A DNA stretch of 55,537 nt from Aeropyrum sp. (lineage in GTDB: Archaea > Thermoproteota > Thermoprotei_A > Sulfolobales > Acidilobaceae). The notes beneath the pieces were generated by a model, which was not told where the DNA came from, ran no database searches, and was given only the letters and a program-made list of their open reading frames with translations. The translations under genes and the position numbers were made by a program. The DNA lies in NCBI GenBank assembly GCA_015523465.1, contig WAKF01000086.1:1-55537 (forward strand), in the 5' to 3' direction. This document shows, piece by piece, positions 8,590-17,179 of this stretch (its first letter is position 1; each line of letters opens with the position of its first letter).

Positions 8590-9900
8590 ATGAGTACCAG
8601 CCCCCCTTTTCTTTCGGAGCCCTGTGTAAGATGTGTACGGGGGTGTACGATAGTGTATATAGGGGGCCATCAGGTCTTCACTGATAAAGCAGTCTTTTCA
8701 GAATCCTACGTACCTTCGGAGTTGAGGGTTAGAGCCAAGGAGGCTGACATGCTCTTCAAAATATATTATAACAAACTATTCTCTACTGCGGGGCTTTCAG
8801 ACATAACTATTATATACGGTAGTATTGGGAGAGTTGGTATAGGAAAGACTACGATAGCTAAGTACGTAGCTAGGATGATTAGGGAGAAAGCTTCTAGGGA
8901 AGGCATTAAGGTTAACACTGCATACGTGAACCTGTTCACAGGCCCAAGCCTTTACTCGATACTATCTATGATAGTGAGGGACGCAGGCTTTAACATAACA
9001 GTTAGAGGCAGCCCGGTAATAGACATTCTTAAAGCCATAGTTGACAACCTATATATAAATAATTCCTACCTTCTAGTCATACTAGATGAGTTTCAGAATA
9101 TGCTTACCTCGCCTAGAGTGAACCCCGAGGACCTATACGCCCTCCTCAGGATCCACGAAGAAGTTCCGTCCAAGGATGGAGTTGCCAGGATAGGGTTTAT
9201 ACTGGTAGCCAGCGATATCCGAGCACTTAGTTATATGAGAGATATTATACCTCAAGTAGAGTCGCAGATAAGCTTTAAGCTCCACATGCCCGCCTATAGG
9301 TCTCACGAGCTATACGAGATCCTGAGGCAGAGGGCTGAGCTAGGACTAAGACCTGGGTCTTGGAGCGATGATATCCTGATGATGATAAGCGAGACCTATG
9401 GCGAGGATAGAGGTGGTGATGGTAGTGCTAGAAGAGCTATAATGGCGCTTAGAATGGCTGGTGAAATGGCTGAAGCTCGAGGTATAGGCATTATAGAGCC
9501 CAACCTCGTCAGGAAAGCTCTCTCAGAGCAAGAAGCTAGTAGTATTCCCGTCCGCGAGATAGAATCCCTAGGGCTACACGAGCTCCTCATACTAAAAGCT
9601 GTAGCAGACGCTACGGTCGAAGGGATCGAGATCCTAACTGCCGGAGAGCTTAGAAAACGCTATGAACTACTATGCGAGTCTTATAACGTGAAGCCTCGAG
9701 GGTACACACAATTCTACAACTACATTAGGCTACTATCCTCTACAGGCCTCATAGAGTCTAGGCTCTCCGGCAAAGGTATGAGAGGGAGGACTACCCTTGT
9801 GAGACTGACACCTCCAATACCGGCAGATAGACTTAAAGAGGTAGTAGAGAAGGCCATAACCCTTTCTATGAGTGGCGAAGGCAAGGGTGAAACCCAGTGA
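8590..9900 (+). CDS. Divergent Orc1/Cdc6-like AAA+ ATPase
   Basis: A 436-residue protein with Walker A GRVGIGKT (residues 80-87), Walker B LLVILDEF (161-168), a sensor-1-like VASD and a C-terminal winged-helix region from about residue 325 (LGLHELLILKAVADA... to RTTLVRL). The order matches archaeal Orc1/Cdc6 initiators, which bind ORB elements and recruit MCM. It is divergent: the N terminus has an unusual C-x2-C-x3-C (C12, C15, C19) that I do not associate with Orc1/Cdc6. No ORB-like dyads are visible beside this gene; the origin-like region is about 45 kb away. A related P-loop ATPase with another function cannot be excluded. Confidence 0.7.
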   Translation: MSTSPPFLSEPCVRCVRGCTIVYIGGHQVFTDKAVFSESYVPSELRVRAKEADMLFKIYYNKLFSTAGLSDITIIYGSIGRVGIGKTTIAKYVARMIREKASREGIKVNTAYVNLFTGPSLYSILSMIVRDAGFNITVRGSPVIDILKAIVDNLYINNSYLLVILDEFQNMLTSPRVNPEDLYALLRIHEEVPSKDGVARIGFILVASDIRALSYMRDIIPQVESQISFKLHMPAYRSHELYEILRQRAELGLRPGSWSDDILMMISETYGEDRGGDGSARRAIMALRMAGEMAEARGIGIIEPNLVRKALSEQEASSIPVREIESLGLHELLILKAVADATVEGIEILTAGELRKRYELLCESYNVKPRGYTQFYNYIRLLSSTGLIESRLSGKGMRGRTTLVRLTPPIPADRLKEVVEKAITLSMSGEGKGETQ

Positions 9901-10160
9901 ATGTAGAGGACCTACTCAGTAGCAAGGGTAGAGTTAAGATATTAAAGGTCCTATTCAGAGACGGCCATTCCAATATAACTAGGCTCGTGAGAGAAACTGG
10001 GTTAAACCACAAGCTCGTCTCTAAGCATATAGAAGAGCTTAAGAAAATGGGCCTTGTAGAGGAGAGAAGGTACGGAAGGATGAGAATAGTCTATGTTAAC
10101 CTCTCGGACCCCAGAGTAAGTGCTATAAGGGAGGCACTTAAGATCCTAGGGATTCTCTGA
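9897..10160 (+). CDS. Small winged-helix (ArsR/MarR-like) DNA-binding protein
   Basis: An 87-residue protein that is essentially one winged helix: GRVKILKVLFRDG, recognition-helix block ITRLVRETGLNHKLVSKHIEELKKMGLV and wing EERRYGRMRIVYVN. GTG start overlapping the Orc1/Cdc6-like stop by four bases (GTGA), so the two are translationally coupled and may act together or regulate their own operon. No ligand- or metal-binding domain is present. Its 3' end overlaps the convergent TrmB-like gene by 23 bases. Confidence 0.8.
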   Translation: MNVEDLLSSKGRVKILKVLFRDGHSNITRLVRETGLNHKLVSKHIEELKKMGLVEERRYGRMRIVYVNLSDPRVSAIREALKILGIL

Positions 10161-10872
10161 GGCCCCCCGCAACTCTAGAGGCGTAAGAGGGGTCTCGCAC
10201 GTAAATCCCCTTAACACCCCCAGACCGCCTATCAGGAACTAGATACACCACGCTTCTCTCAGAAACGATCATGTCAGGGAGCCAAGTGGCCATCTTAACC
10301 GTCTTAACCTCCCCTGGAAGGTCCTCGAGTCGTGTGGGCTCTCTAAGAGGATAGACTATAACTACTTTAACACCTCGTGAGACCGCATCTCTCACTAGGG
10401 GAAGTATCGCGTCCTCCCGGCCCGGAAGGGCCTCAGAGACTATTATGAACAGGATTGAAGTCTTCTTAAGGTCCTCGGCCGAGGCTGACACAGCCGAGTA
10501 GAGCCCTTCTATGACAGTAACCTCTACCTCCTCCCTCGCAGCAGCGATTAGGTCCTCTAGAGTCCTTGCAGCCTCCATTATCTGTCTTACCCTACTTCTA
10601 GCCTCCCCCTCGACCCTAGCTATCTCAGCTATAGCTACGGCTGAGGGCGGCAATGGTCTATACCAGCCTTCAGAAGGTACCACAAAACCCTTGGATTCCA
10701 ACACCTTTATCACATCATAAATCCTGGGAAGAGGAACCCCGCTCATACTACTAGCCTCCTTAGGGTTAGATGCCCCCTTTAGAAGAGCCAGGTATAGTTT
10801 AGCCTCATACCTAGTAAGCTTAAAACTCCTCTGAAGCATGGATACCAGGTCTTCCTCACTAGCCCCTGTCAT
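10138..10872 (-). CDS. TrmB-family transcriptional regulator
   Basis: About 244 residues from ATG 10872, chosen because the upstream ORF extension is not conserved in style. The N-terminal winged helix (LTRYEAKLYLALLKG..., PLPRIYDVIKVLESKGFV) is the TrmB signature. A coiled segment (EGEARSRVRQIMEAARTLEDLIAAAREE) follows, then a C-terminal Rossmann/PLD-like effector region. TrmB proteins in archaea sense sugars or other metabolites. It overlaps the upstream membrane-propeller gene by 14 bases, so it is in the same minus-strand operon. Confidence 0.8.
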   Translation of the reverse strand: MTGASEEDLVSMLQRSFKLTRYEAKLYLALLKGASNPKEASSMSGVPLPRIYDVIKVLESKGFVVPSEGWYRPLPPSAVAIAEIARVEGEARSRVRQIMEAARTLEDLIAAAREEVEVTVIEGLYSAVSASAEDLKKTSILFIIVSEALPGREDAILPLVRDAVSRGVKVVIVYPLREPTRLEDLPGEVKTVKMATWLPDMIVSERSVVYLVPDRRSGGVKGIYVRDPSYASRVAGGLRESLGS

Positions 10873-12130
10873 TATCAACACCCCTCTTATTAGCGCCCAC
10901 AGCAAAAGCTCCCTCTAAGGTCTCTGAAAGCGACAGCGCTATCAGCACGGCCCAAGGAGCTAGAAGGACTGCAGCAGTAAATAGGGCTTGCAGCCTCGGC
11001 ACCCCTGGCCTCGTAATTTTCTCTTCTATCGTGAGCGGCGTAAGGGTAAGAGGCTTTTTTACATCGAGGATAGACCACGACGCTTCATACTCATGCGCAA
11101 TCACGTCAATGCTAGACTGAAACGCTTGGATGCCTCTAGAAGGAGCTACGAGGGCTATACTATAATTCCCGCCAGGTATTACAGCGTAACCGGGTCTGTA
11201 GACTTTAAGCGCTACATAGCCAATATCAATTAGTGTCATGTACATGTAAGCCCCACTCTCTAGAGAAGCTGATCCATTATATATCATCGGCGCTGAGGGG
11301 TAGACTCTGTAGGAGCCCAGAAGCCTCGGGGGGTCTAGAAGAACTTCTACAATGAAAGGAAGCCTTCCTTCAGGTATGACTACTGCTACAAGACTTCCCC
11401 TACCAGCAGGATAAACTGCATCAACCTTAACTTCCTGGGCACCTAGAGAAAATTCTAAGCCCTCTCTATCAACACCTGCTATGAAACCCCTCCCGCCTAT
11501 AGAGCCAAACAACACTAGGCTTCCCTTCCAGAAAATAGCTCCCTTAACGTCACTCCCAGGCACCCGATAAACCCTAAGAACTCCATCCTCTAAAACAACA
11601 GCTACATCACTAGCTACCGCAGTTTTCACACCCCATATAGTGGGGGCTAACCTAGCCTCCCCCCTCCAACCTTCAACCCCCACTATAGCCTCGGCTATGG
11701 AAGGAGGCGAATCTGAAGGCCAATACACTAATGACAATTGCCCTCGTTGTACAATCCCAATTAGAGCCCAGCCAGGCCCGCAAGCAATGCTCGAAACAGA
11801 ACCTGGCACGTCAACTCTAGCCCCAACCCCCTCACTAGAAAGTCTATATAACGATGAAAGGCCTCCGCGCTCAGCAGCAACCCAAACATTGGATTCATCC
11901 GAGCACGCAGCCTTAGGGGTAGGTCCTACAATCCTCCAGCCCTCACTACCCAGTTCAACCTGAAATCCTGCAGGAAGCGAATACACCCTAGCACCCTCGC
12001 TCCAATAAACCACCTTATCGCCGGCTTCCAAAGCCTCGATACCCGGAGGGGTAGGAACTGCATACATTGATAGCGTTACAGCCAGGTAAAATATGCCGAC
12101 TACAATGTAGGGTGAGAGCCCTCTAGCCAT
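10859..12130 (-). CDS. Membrane-anchored ectodomain protein, possible beta-propeller
   Basis: A 423-residue protein of unknown function. A hydrophobic segment at about residues 8-26 looks like a signal anchor. Repeated short beta patterns rich in Gly, Val and Tyr follow (GWALIGIV, GVKTAVASDVAVVLEDGVLRVYRV, KGSLVLFGSIGGRGFIAGVD), which would suit a propeller-like fold. A second membrane segment lies near residues 385-405 (LFTAAVLLAPWAVLIALSL), followed by a short charged tail. So most of the protein should be outside the cell. It is between the two-TM protein and the TrmB-like regulator in one operon. Confidence 0.7.
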   Translation of the reverse strand: MARGLSPYIVVGIFYLAVTLSMYAVPTPPGIEALEAGDKVVYWSEGARVYSLPAGFQVELGSEGWRIVGPTPKAACSDESNVWVAAERGGLSSLYRLSSEGVGARVDVPGSVSSIACGPGWALIGIVQRGQLSLVYWPSDSPPSIAEAIVGVEGWRGEARLAPTIWGVKTAVASDVAVVLEDGVLRVYRVPGSDVKGAIFWKGSLVLFGSIGGRGFIAGVDREGLEFSLGAQEVKVDAVYPAGRGSLVAVVIPEGRLPFIVEVLLDPPRLLGSYRVYPSAPMIYNGSASLESGAYMYMTLIDIGYVALKVYRPGYAVIPGGNYSIALVAPSRGIQAFQSSIDVIAHEYEASWSILDVKKPLTLTPLTIEEKITRPGVPRLQALFTAAVLLAPWAVLIALSLSETLEGAFAVGANKRGVDNDRG

Positions 12131-12158
12131 AGCCAGTCCTAACCACCCCCTCCCCTCG

Positions 12159-12656
12159 CTATGAATGAAGTCTCTTCACACTCCCCCGGGCCTCTAGGAG
12201 AGTATTCGCTTCCCTACAAGAAAGGGTTAGTACCTCTCCGTCCCCTAGGGGAGTGGCTGCATAGAAGTTTAGGGGGGCTAGAGGGTTTATCTTAACCTTT
12301 CTTAAAACCCTGCTTATCTCTACTTCAACCTGGTCTCCGTAGACTAGATCCACACATATACATTTGCCGTTAGACATGCAGCAAGCCTCCCTACCGACCC
12401 TATGCACTATAGGGCATGTACCGCATAATTCGGCTAAGCGGGCTATCATGCTGGCTCTTTCCGTCAACCATTTACAAGCCCTATAGCATACCGTCATGGA
12501 TACTAGTATCGTGATGAGGATAGCTATCATGTTCACAGGGGGGTAGAGATAGAGTGCGAGTACCAAGGCCATCGCTATAGTTACTATAGCGTCCCCTAAG
12601 GCTACAACTACAGCTAATCCCTTATAGATTCTCTCATAAATGCAAGGCTCCTTCAA
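12159..12656 (-). CDS. Two-helix membrane protein with Cys-rich domain
   Basis: A 165-residue protein that I do not recognise. Two hydrophobic segments (about residues 13-36 and 40-60) precede a region with clustered cysteines (CGTCP, ACCMSNGKCICVD), then a C-terminal beta-rich part (VEVEISRVLRKVKINPLAPLNFYAATPLGDGEVL). The Cys cluster could bind a metal or form disulfides. Its TTG start overlaps the stop of the Clp1-like gene (TTGA), so it is coupled to that RNA kinase although it looks unrelated. Confidence 0.65.
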   Translation of the reverse strand: MKEPCIYERIYKGLAVVVALGDAIVTIAMALVLALYLYPPVNMIAILITILVSMTVCYRACKWLTERASMIARLAELCGTCPIVHRVGREACCMSNGKCICVDLVYGDQVEVEISRVLRKVKINPLAPLNFYAATPLGDGEVLTLSCREANTLLEARGSVKRLHS

Positions 12657-13936
12657 ACCCAGATCCTACCTCTAGCCTCTTCCCTATAATCCTCATCAAT
12701 CCTAATCCTGCCAAAGTAAACCTTCCTAACCTCACCCATATACCTAGTCCTAAACGTGGCCTTCAACGTATCCAAATCTAGCTCGATGAGGAGAGCTGGG
12801 TAGTCATTACCGTCCGGGCCTGTAAGGGCTGAGAGAACACCCTTCATAGTACCCCTTGTGACGACTATAAGCTCTCCCTCACCCACCTTCTTCTGCACAG
12901 GCTTCAGTGACTGGTGGTCTACGTATCCCGGAGCATCTAGAGCTACACACAGCCCCCCAGGATACCTAGCCATATACTTTACCTTGTAGCCCGTCTGCGA
13001 CTCTATCATAGCCTTCACGCTCTCGTTATCGTATGGTGGAGACCCTATGCATCCTCCTTGAACTTTAACTTTGGTCAAATCAATAACCCTTTCCTCGCCG
13101 TCCAAGAACCTCCTATAGTTATCCCTTCTCAGCTCTCTTCTCTCCTCAACGCTTCTAGCAGCCAAGACCTGGGGGCTCCTAACGTAGGCGACCTCAGCAT
13201 CCACGACTCTCTGCATGTACGAATATAGTGTGTGGTCTCCCACTACTACCACATAGTGGGCTTCAGCAAGCCTAGCCAAGTCAGCTTTATACTCGAGAGC
13301 GGCCCACCCGGTCACCCAGCCGTCAGTATCTACAAATATATTAGCGGCGCCTCGGCTTCTTGCAAGCCTAGCGAGCGAAGATACCGATGTGAGTATCCTG
13401 CCAGCTACAGGGCCAGGCTCTATAGATCCTATGAACCTTATGGCTTCAGGTTCGAGCTGCCTCAACCAGAGAACCCAGTTGTCGGGCATAGCCATTGATA
13501 TAAAGCCTGGAGGACCTATGTCGGCTTGACCCACATCAGCATCTATGATCGCCGGGGGGAGACCTCTCCTTAAGCTTCTATTAGCCAGTAAAGCGGTAAA
13601 ACTGGTCTTTCCGGCATCTGTAGGCCCCATAACAGCCACTACACAGCCGTCAGGGCACGAGTCTATTATGGAGTCTGCAACCATAACCCATTCATCCAGA
13701 GGCTCTTCACCATCACCAGGAACCTCGACCCTACCTCTACCCATAAGCTCGATCTTAACCCTACTCCTCTTCAAAGCCTTGAGTAAGTAACTCCTTCTAC
13801 CTCCAACAACAACCTCCTCGCCAGCCCCTAACTCGGCCCCAAGTATCATAGCCAGGCCTGACTCAACGCCTAACTTCGCAGGCCCAAACACTCTTAATCC
13901 TTCACCTTCAACAAGGTCTGCTATAAACGCTGGCAC
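12653..13936 (-). CDS. Clp1/Grc3-family polynucleotide 5'-hydroxyl kinase
   Basis: A 427-residue protein. Walker A GPTDAGKT (residues 104-111) is followed by IDADVGQADIGPPG, the Clp1-specific DxDxGQ block, and FVDTDGWVTGWAALEYKADLARL. N- and C-terminal beta domains flank the P-loop core, as in Clp1 and Nol9/Grc3. Archaeal members phosphorylate 5'-OH ends of RNA (and DNA), and may act in RNA processing or repair. It heads a minus-strand operon with two membrane proteins and a TrmB-like regulator. Confidence 0.88.
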   Translation of the reverse strand: MPAFIADLVEGEGLRVFGPAKLGVESGLAMILGAELGAGEEVVVGGRRSYLLKALKRSRVKIELMGRGRVEVPGDGEEPLDEWVMVADSIIDSCPDGCVVAVMGPTDAGKTSFTALLANRSLRRGLPPAIIDADVGQADIGPPGFISMAMPDNWVLWLRQLEPEAIRFIGSIEPGPVAGRILTSVSSLARLARSRGAANIFVDTDGWVTGWAALEYKADLARLAEAHYVVVVGDHTLYSYMQRVVDAEVAYVRSPQVLAARSVEERRELRRDNYRRFLDGEERVIDLTKVKVQGGCIGSPPYDNESVKAMIESQTGYKVKYMARYPGGLCVALDAPGYVDHQSLKPVQKKVGEGELIVVTRGTMKGVLSALTGPDGNDYPALLIELDLDTLKATFRTRYMGEVRKVYFGRIRIDEDYREEARGRIWV

Positions 13937-13991
13937 CCTTAGGCCCCCCAGGTTAAGGTAAATTCTCCCACAAAACCGAAAATCCTATCCA

Positions 13992-14050
13992 AGGGGATGA
14001 AGAGCTGGGCCCTACCCTGAGCGGTGAAGAGGTTTTCGCGTACCGACCCT
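13992..14050 (+). ncRNA. C/D-box sRNA candidate
   Basis: Intergenic between divergent genes. C box ATGAAGA (13997-14003), 13-nt guide, D' box CTGA (14017-14020), 3-nt spacer, C' box GTGAAGA (14024-14030), 12-nt guide (14031-14042), D box CCGA (14043-14046). AGGG before the C box, separated by one nucleotide, can pair with CCCT after the D box. All spacings fit compact archaeal methylation-guide RNAs. C' position 5 (A) and D' position 2 (T) can pair. Targets would be 2'-O-methylated at the nucleotide paired to guide position 5 upstream of D or D'; they were not identified. Confidence 0.65.
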
Positions 14051-14168
14051 CCATAGACCCAGGGAAAGAACGTTACCGCCGGATATTATACAAACCCCTT
14101 CAATCTCCCCACGTAACCTTAATCATGCTAAAGAGGCTCCCGACTCTCTTAATTGTGTTTGGTGGCTT

Positions 14169-14657
14169 ATGATGGTTGTTATAGCCTTCTTCAGGCATGG
14201 TAAGGCTGAGCCTAAAGGAGAGGGAGTTAGCGACGAAGAGAGGAAGCTTACGTCTGAGGGTAAGAGGGACGTTGAAGCTGTAGCTAGACTCTTCCCCTTT
14301 AAACCTTCCATCATATTTACAAGCCCGCTAAGGAGAGCCGTGGAAACTGCCGAGATCGTGGCGAGGGCGCTGGGTCTGAGTGGTAATGCTATACTTGTTG
14401 ATGAGAGGCTTAGGCCTGGTAGTCCTCACGGCGTCGAGGTCCTGGAGAGTATGGGTTTAAGGGGTTATGAGGTGCTAGTAGGACATAACCCCTGGCTCCT
14501 AGAGACTGTGGAGGAGCTTGTAGGTGGTAGGATAGCTTTACCGCCTGGAGGTGCTGCTCTAGTTGACGTTGAAGCGTTTAAGCCTGGGGGCGGGGTGCTC
14601 TTAGCCCTTATAATCCCCCAGGCTGCTCGAAACTGTATGGTTAGGAACTCTTCTTAA
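14169..14657 (+). CDS. SixA-like histidine phosphatase
   Basis: A 162-residue member of the histidine phosphatase superfamily. The RHG motif (FFRHGKAEPKGEG) is close to the N terminus, SPLRRAVETAEIVARAL holds the second Arg, and VLVGHNPWL holds the second catalytic His. The short, single-domain form matches SixA, which removes phosphate from His or phosphoproteins. In an organism without obvious two-component genes in this window, the substrate may be a small phosphorylated molecule. A TATA-like ATATTATAC around 14082-14090 is upstream. Confidence 0.85.
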   Translation: MMVVIAFFRHGKAEPKGEGVSDEERKLTSEGKRDVEAVARLFPFKPSIIFTSPLRRAVETAEIVARALGLSGNAILVDERLRPGSPHGVEVLESMGLRGYEVLVGHNPWLLETVEELVGGRIALPPGGAALVDVEAFKPGGGVLLALIIPQAARNCMVRNSS

Positions 14658-14709
14658 TGCCTTATACTAGCCCGAGGGCTTGTGACTGTGTAGTGGAGGC
14701 TGGTGTCTT

Positions 14710-15288
14710 GTGGAGCAGCAGGTGAATTCATTTGAAGCTGGGCGTGGCGGTGGAGGGCTCGGGTTAACGGTGCTGGCAGCGATGTTAATTCCTTGGGCCT
14801 CCTTCATATTATCACTAGTTGCTGGATTATCCAGTCCCAACTACAATCTAGTGGAGAGTTTCGCTGAGACTGTAGGCTCGAGGTTTGCAGAGCTAGATCC
14901 CTTCTCCCAGACCCTATTCATATTCGTGTCTAACATGGTGACAACGATCCTAGTCTACATACTAACCCTCGCGCTAATACTACCCGGAGCCCTACTCATA
15001 GCTTTTAACGGATTCGTGATAGGGTCAACTATTTCCTATGCAGTCAACGTTAAGGGACTTACCTTCATGCAGGTGATCGGGCTACTAGCCCCTCACGGCG
15101 TAGTAGAGTTGCCCACCTTTCTTGGCGTCGCTAGTGCTGGAGCATACTGCTTACTACGCTGCAGGGGGTTCACGAGGTTAATGAGCTTCACAATAAAAGT
15201 CCTTACTATAGCTGCAGCACTACTAATGGTGGCAGCCCTCATAGAAGTCTTCGTGACACCTATAGTTGGTAGGGCTCTGGGGGCGTAA
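14710..15288 (+). CDS. SpoIIM/DUF95-family membrane protein
   Basis: A 192-residue integral membrane protein of about four to five helices. The family pattern is visible: SNMVTTILVYI, then PGALLIAFNGFVIGSTISY, then LLAPHGVVELPTFLGVASAGAYCL (the conserved P-HG-E motif). Archaeal SpoIIM homologues have no sporulation role. They are found near membrane remodelling or transport genes, and their function is unknown. GTG start at 14710. Confidence 0.85.
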   Translation: MEQQVNSFEAGRGGGGLGLTVLAAMLIPWASFILSLVAGLSSPNYNLVESFAETVGSRFAELDPFSQTLFIFVSNMVTTILVYILTLALILPGALLIAFNGFVIGSTISYAVNVKGLTFMQVIGLLAPHGVVELPTFLGVASAGAYCLLRCRGFTRLMSFTIKVLTIAAALLMVAALIEVFVTPIVGRALGA

Positions 15289-15294
15289 CAGGAC

Positions 15295-16146
15295 TTGGGT
15301 CCTAGGACCTGCTGTAGCGGGCCCGGTTATGGATGCGATGTTGTAGTATTAGCTGAAAGACGTGACGGAGAGAGAAGGCAGTATTATATTAAACTTGGTA
15401 GGGGCCAAGCCTACCCTACCATAGCGGGGATGCTGAAAGCCGACGATGTTGCGGGGGAGAGGTGGGGCTGGAGTAAGAGTGGGAGGCTCGGTAGAGTCTC
15501 CGTGGTACCTCCTACCACATTCGACCTTATGGAGGGGTTCCTTGAGAGGAAGACCCAGGTTATATACCCTAAGGACTTGGGGTTGATGGTGCTTCTTGCA
15601 GGCATAAGGCCGGGTAGCCATGTAGTGGAGGCTGGAGCTGGAAGCGGCTTCCTAACTATAATGGCTGCGCTTGTGGCATGCCCTACAGGCAGAGTTTACT
15701 CGTTTGACGTTAGAAGGGATAGCCTAGAAGCCGCGAGAAGGAACCTTGAGAGGGTTGGAGTTTCTGATTGCGTCGATCTCCGACTGGGCGATGTGCGGGA
15801 TCCTAAAGCCTTGGAGGACCTACCTCTCCTAGACGCCGCGCTCCTAGACCTGCCAGACCCCTGGAACGCCCTTCCGTCACTCTATCCAAAGCTTAGGCCG
15901 GGGGGGCCTGTGGTGGTGTTCCTCCCCACCGCTAACCAGCTCGAGAAATTACATACTAACCTGGGCGGCTGCTGGGCTATACAAGATGCATACGAAACTA
16001 TGGCTAGAAGGGTGGAAGTCAGGCCCGACGCCATAAGACCTGGTAACTGGCTTGCCGGTTTCACAGGCTACATAGTAGCTCTGAGGAAGCTGGAGGACGG
16101 CTCGGAAGACTGCGTTAGACGTGGCTTAGGTGGCGGTCATGGCTAG
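15295..16146 (+). CDS. trmI: tRNA (adenine-N1)-methyltransferase TrmI
   Basis: About 283 residues. Before the Rossmann fold is QVIYPKDLGLMVLLAGIRPG, the conserved TrmI block; the SAM site is VVEAGAGSGFLTIMAA, and LLDLPDPWNALPSLYPKLRPGG is the catalytic-site motif. Archaeal TrmI methylates A57 and A58 in the tRNA T-loop as a tetramer, aiding thermal stability. The N-terminal beta domain is present but starts with a weakly conserved Cys-rich stretch, so the true start may be downstream of TTG 15295. Confidence 0.9.
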   Translation: MGPRTCCSGPGYGCDVVVLAERRDGERRQYYIKLGRGQAYPTIAGMLKADDVAGERWGWSKSGRLGRVSVVPPTTFDLMEGFLERKTQVIYPKDLGLMVLLAGIRPGSHVVEAGAGSGFLTIMAALVACPTGRVYSFDVRRDSLEAARRNLERVGVSDCVDLRLGDVRDPKALEDLPLLDAALLDLPDPWNALPSLYPKLRPGGPVVVFLPTANQLEKLHTNLGGCWAIQDAYETMARRVEVRPDAIRPGNWLAGFTGYIVALRKLEDGSEDCVRRGLGGGHG

Positions 16147-16165
16147 TCCCCGCTTGCACCCCTCC

Positions 16166-17179
16166 TCACAGCCGCCCCCTGCATAGCATGTTGAGAGCTG
16201 AGGCTATTATCATGGAGGCCTTCACAACCTCATCAACACTAACCCTCTCCCAGGGGGTGTGGCTCAGCCTGGGGTCTCCGGGGCCGAAGGCCGCTATACT
16301 CCCAGTTATAGCTTGTAGGAGGTTCATGTCACTAGTACCCCTCTTAACTACAAGCTTAGGCTTTAAGCCCCTCTCAAGGAGGGCCCTCTGCAAGCTCCTA
16401 ACCACAGGGGCTTGAGGCTTGACCTTTACCGGAGGCGTATATGAAAGCGCCCTTAACCTACAGCCGGGGACTATCGTTAGCTTGTAGCCCCTCATGAACC
16501 TGAAGTCAACCAGGCCTCGAGCCTCCGTAGGCAACATGTTATGAGCAGGACTTGAGGCCTCGAGCCTCACTATAGCCGCCGAGACGCCTTCTAGCTCGCC
16601 CGCCGAGGAGGCTATCGAGAGTAACTTATCCAGAGCTGAGTCTCCTATCTCGGGGCTCGAAGAGTGACCTCCAGCACCCTTACACTCGATACTTACAAGG
16701 TTTGACCCCCTATACCCTATAGCTATAGCTAGGCCCGTAGGCTCTCCTACAACAATATGGTCAAACTTCTCGCCAGATGAAATGAGAGACCTAGCGCCCC
16801 GGCTGTCACCCTCTTCCGCTGCAAGCCCTGAAACCCTAATCCTACACCCCTCTACCATAATCCCGGCTAGCATGAAAGCTGTGAGAGGCCCCTTTGCGTC
16901 TACAGCCCCCCTTCCCTGGAGAAACCCGTTTTCCTCTTTCACTTCGATATAGCCGGGAACTGTGTCAATATGACCTGCAAGTAGGACTTTGGGGCCTTGG
17001 CCTCTTTCAGCATGAAAACTACCGACATCGTCTACCCACGAATCCTCGTAACCGAGCCTGTAAGCTTCGTCGGCGGCAATCTTAGATGCATTCCACTCAC
17101 TACCCGTAGGGCTGTAAGCCTCGAGTAAGCGTCTTAGAATTCTCAAAGCCTCGGCCCTAAGCTGATAGGCAGGCTTCAA
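16166..17179 (-). CDS. lysK: [LysW]-lysine/[LysW]-ornithine hydrolase
   Basis: A 337-residue M20-type metallopeptidase. The metal-binding sequence blocks LLAGHIDTVPG, GRGAVDAKGPLTAF and GLAAEEGDSRGA carry the His, Asp and Glu ligands. It releases lysine (or ornithine) from the LysW carrier protein as the last pathway step. It is the last gene of the minus-strand lysW-lysX-lysJ-lysK set and overlaps lysJ by 23 bases. ATG start. Confidence 0.92.
   Translation of the reverse strand: MKPAYQLRAEALRILRRLLEAYSPTGSEWNASKIAADEAYRLGYEDSWVDDVGSFHAERGQGPKVLLAGHIDTVPGYIEVKEENGFLQGRGAVDAKGPLTAFMLAGIMVEGCRIRVSGLAAEEGDSRGARSLISSGEKFDHIVVGEPTGLAIAIGYRGSNLVSIECKGAGGHSSSPEIGDSALDKLLSIASSAGELEGVSAAIVRLEASSPAHNMLPTEARGLVDFRFMRGYKLTIVPGCRLRALSYTPPVKVKPQAPVVRSLQRALLERGLKPKLVVKRGTSDMNLLQAITGSIAAFGPGDPRLSHTPWERVSVDEVVKASMIIASALNMLCRGRL

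Noticed and set aside
14031-14042. 16S rRNA target for the sRNA D guide
   Set aside because: The complement of the guide resembles a bacterial 16S stretch I recall but does not match archaeal sequence well enough. No target is claimed.
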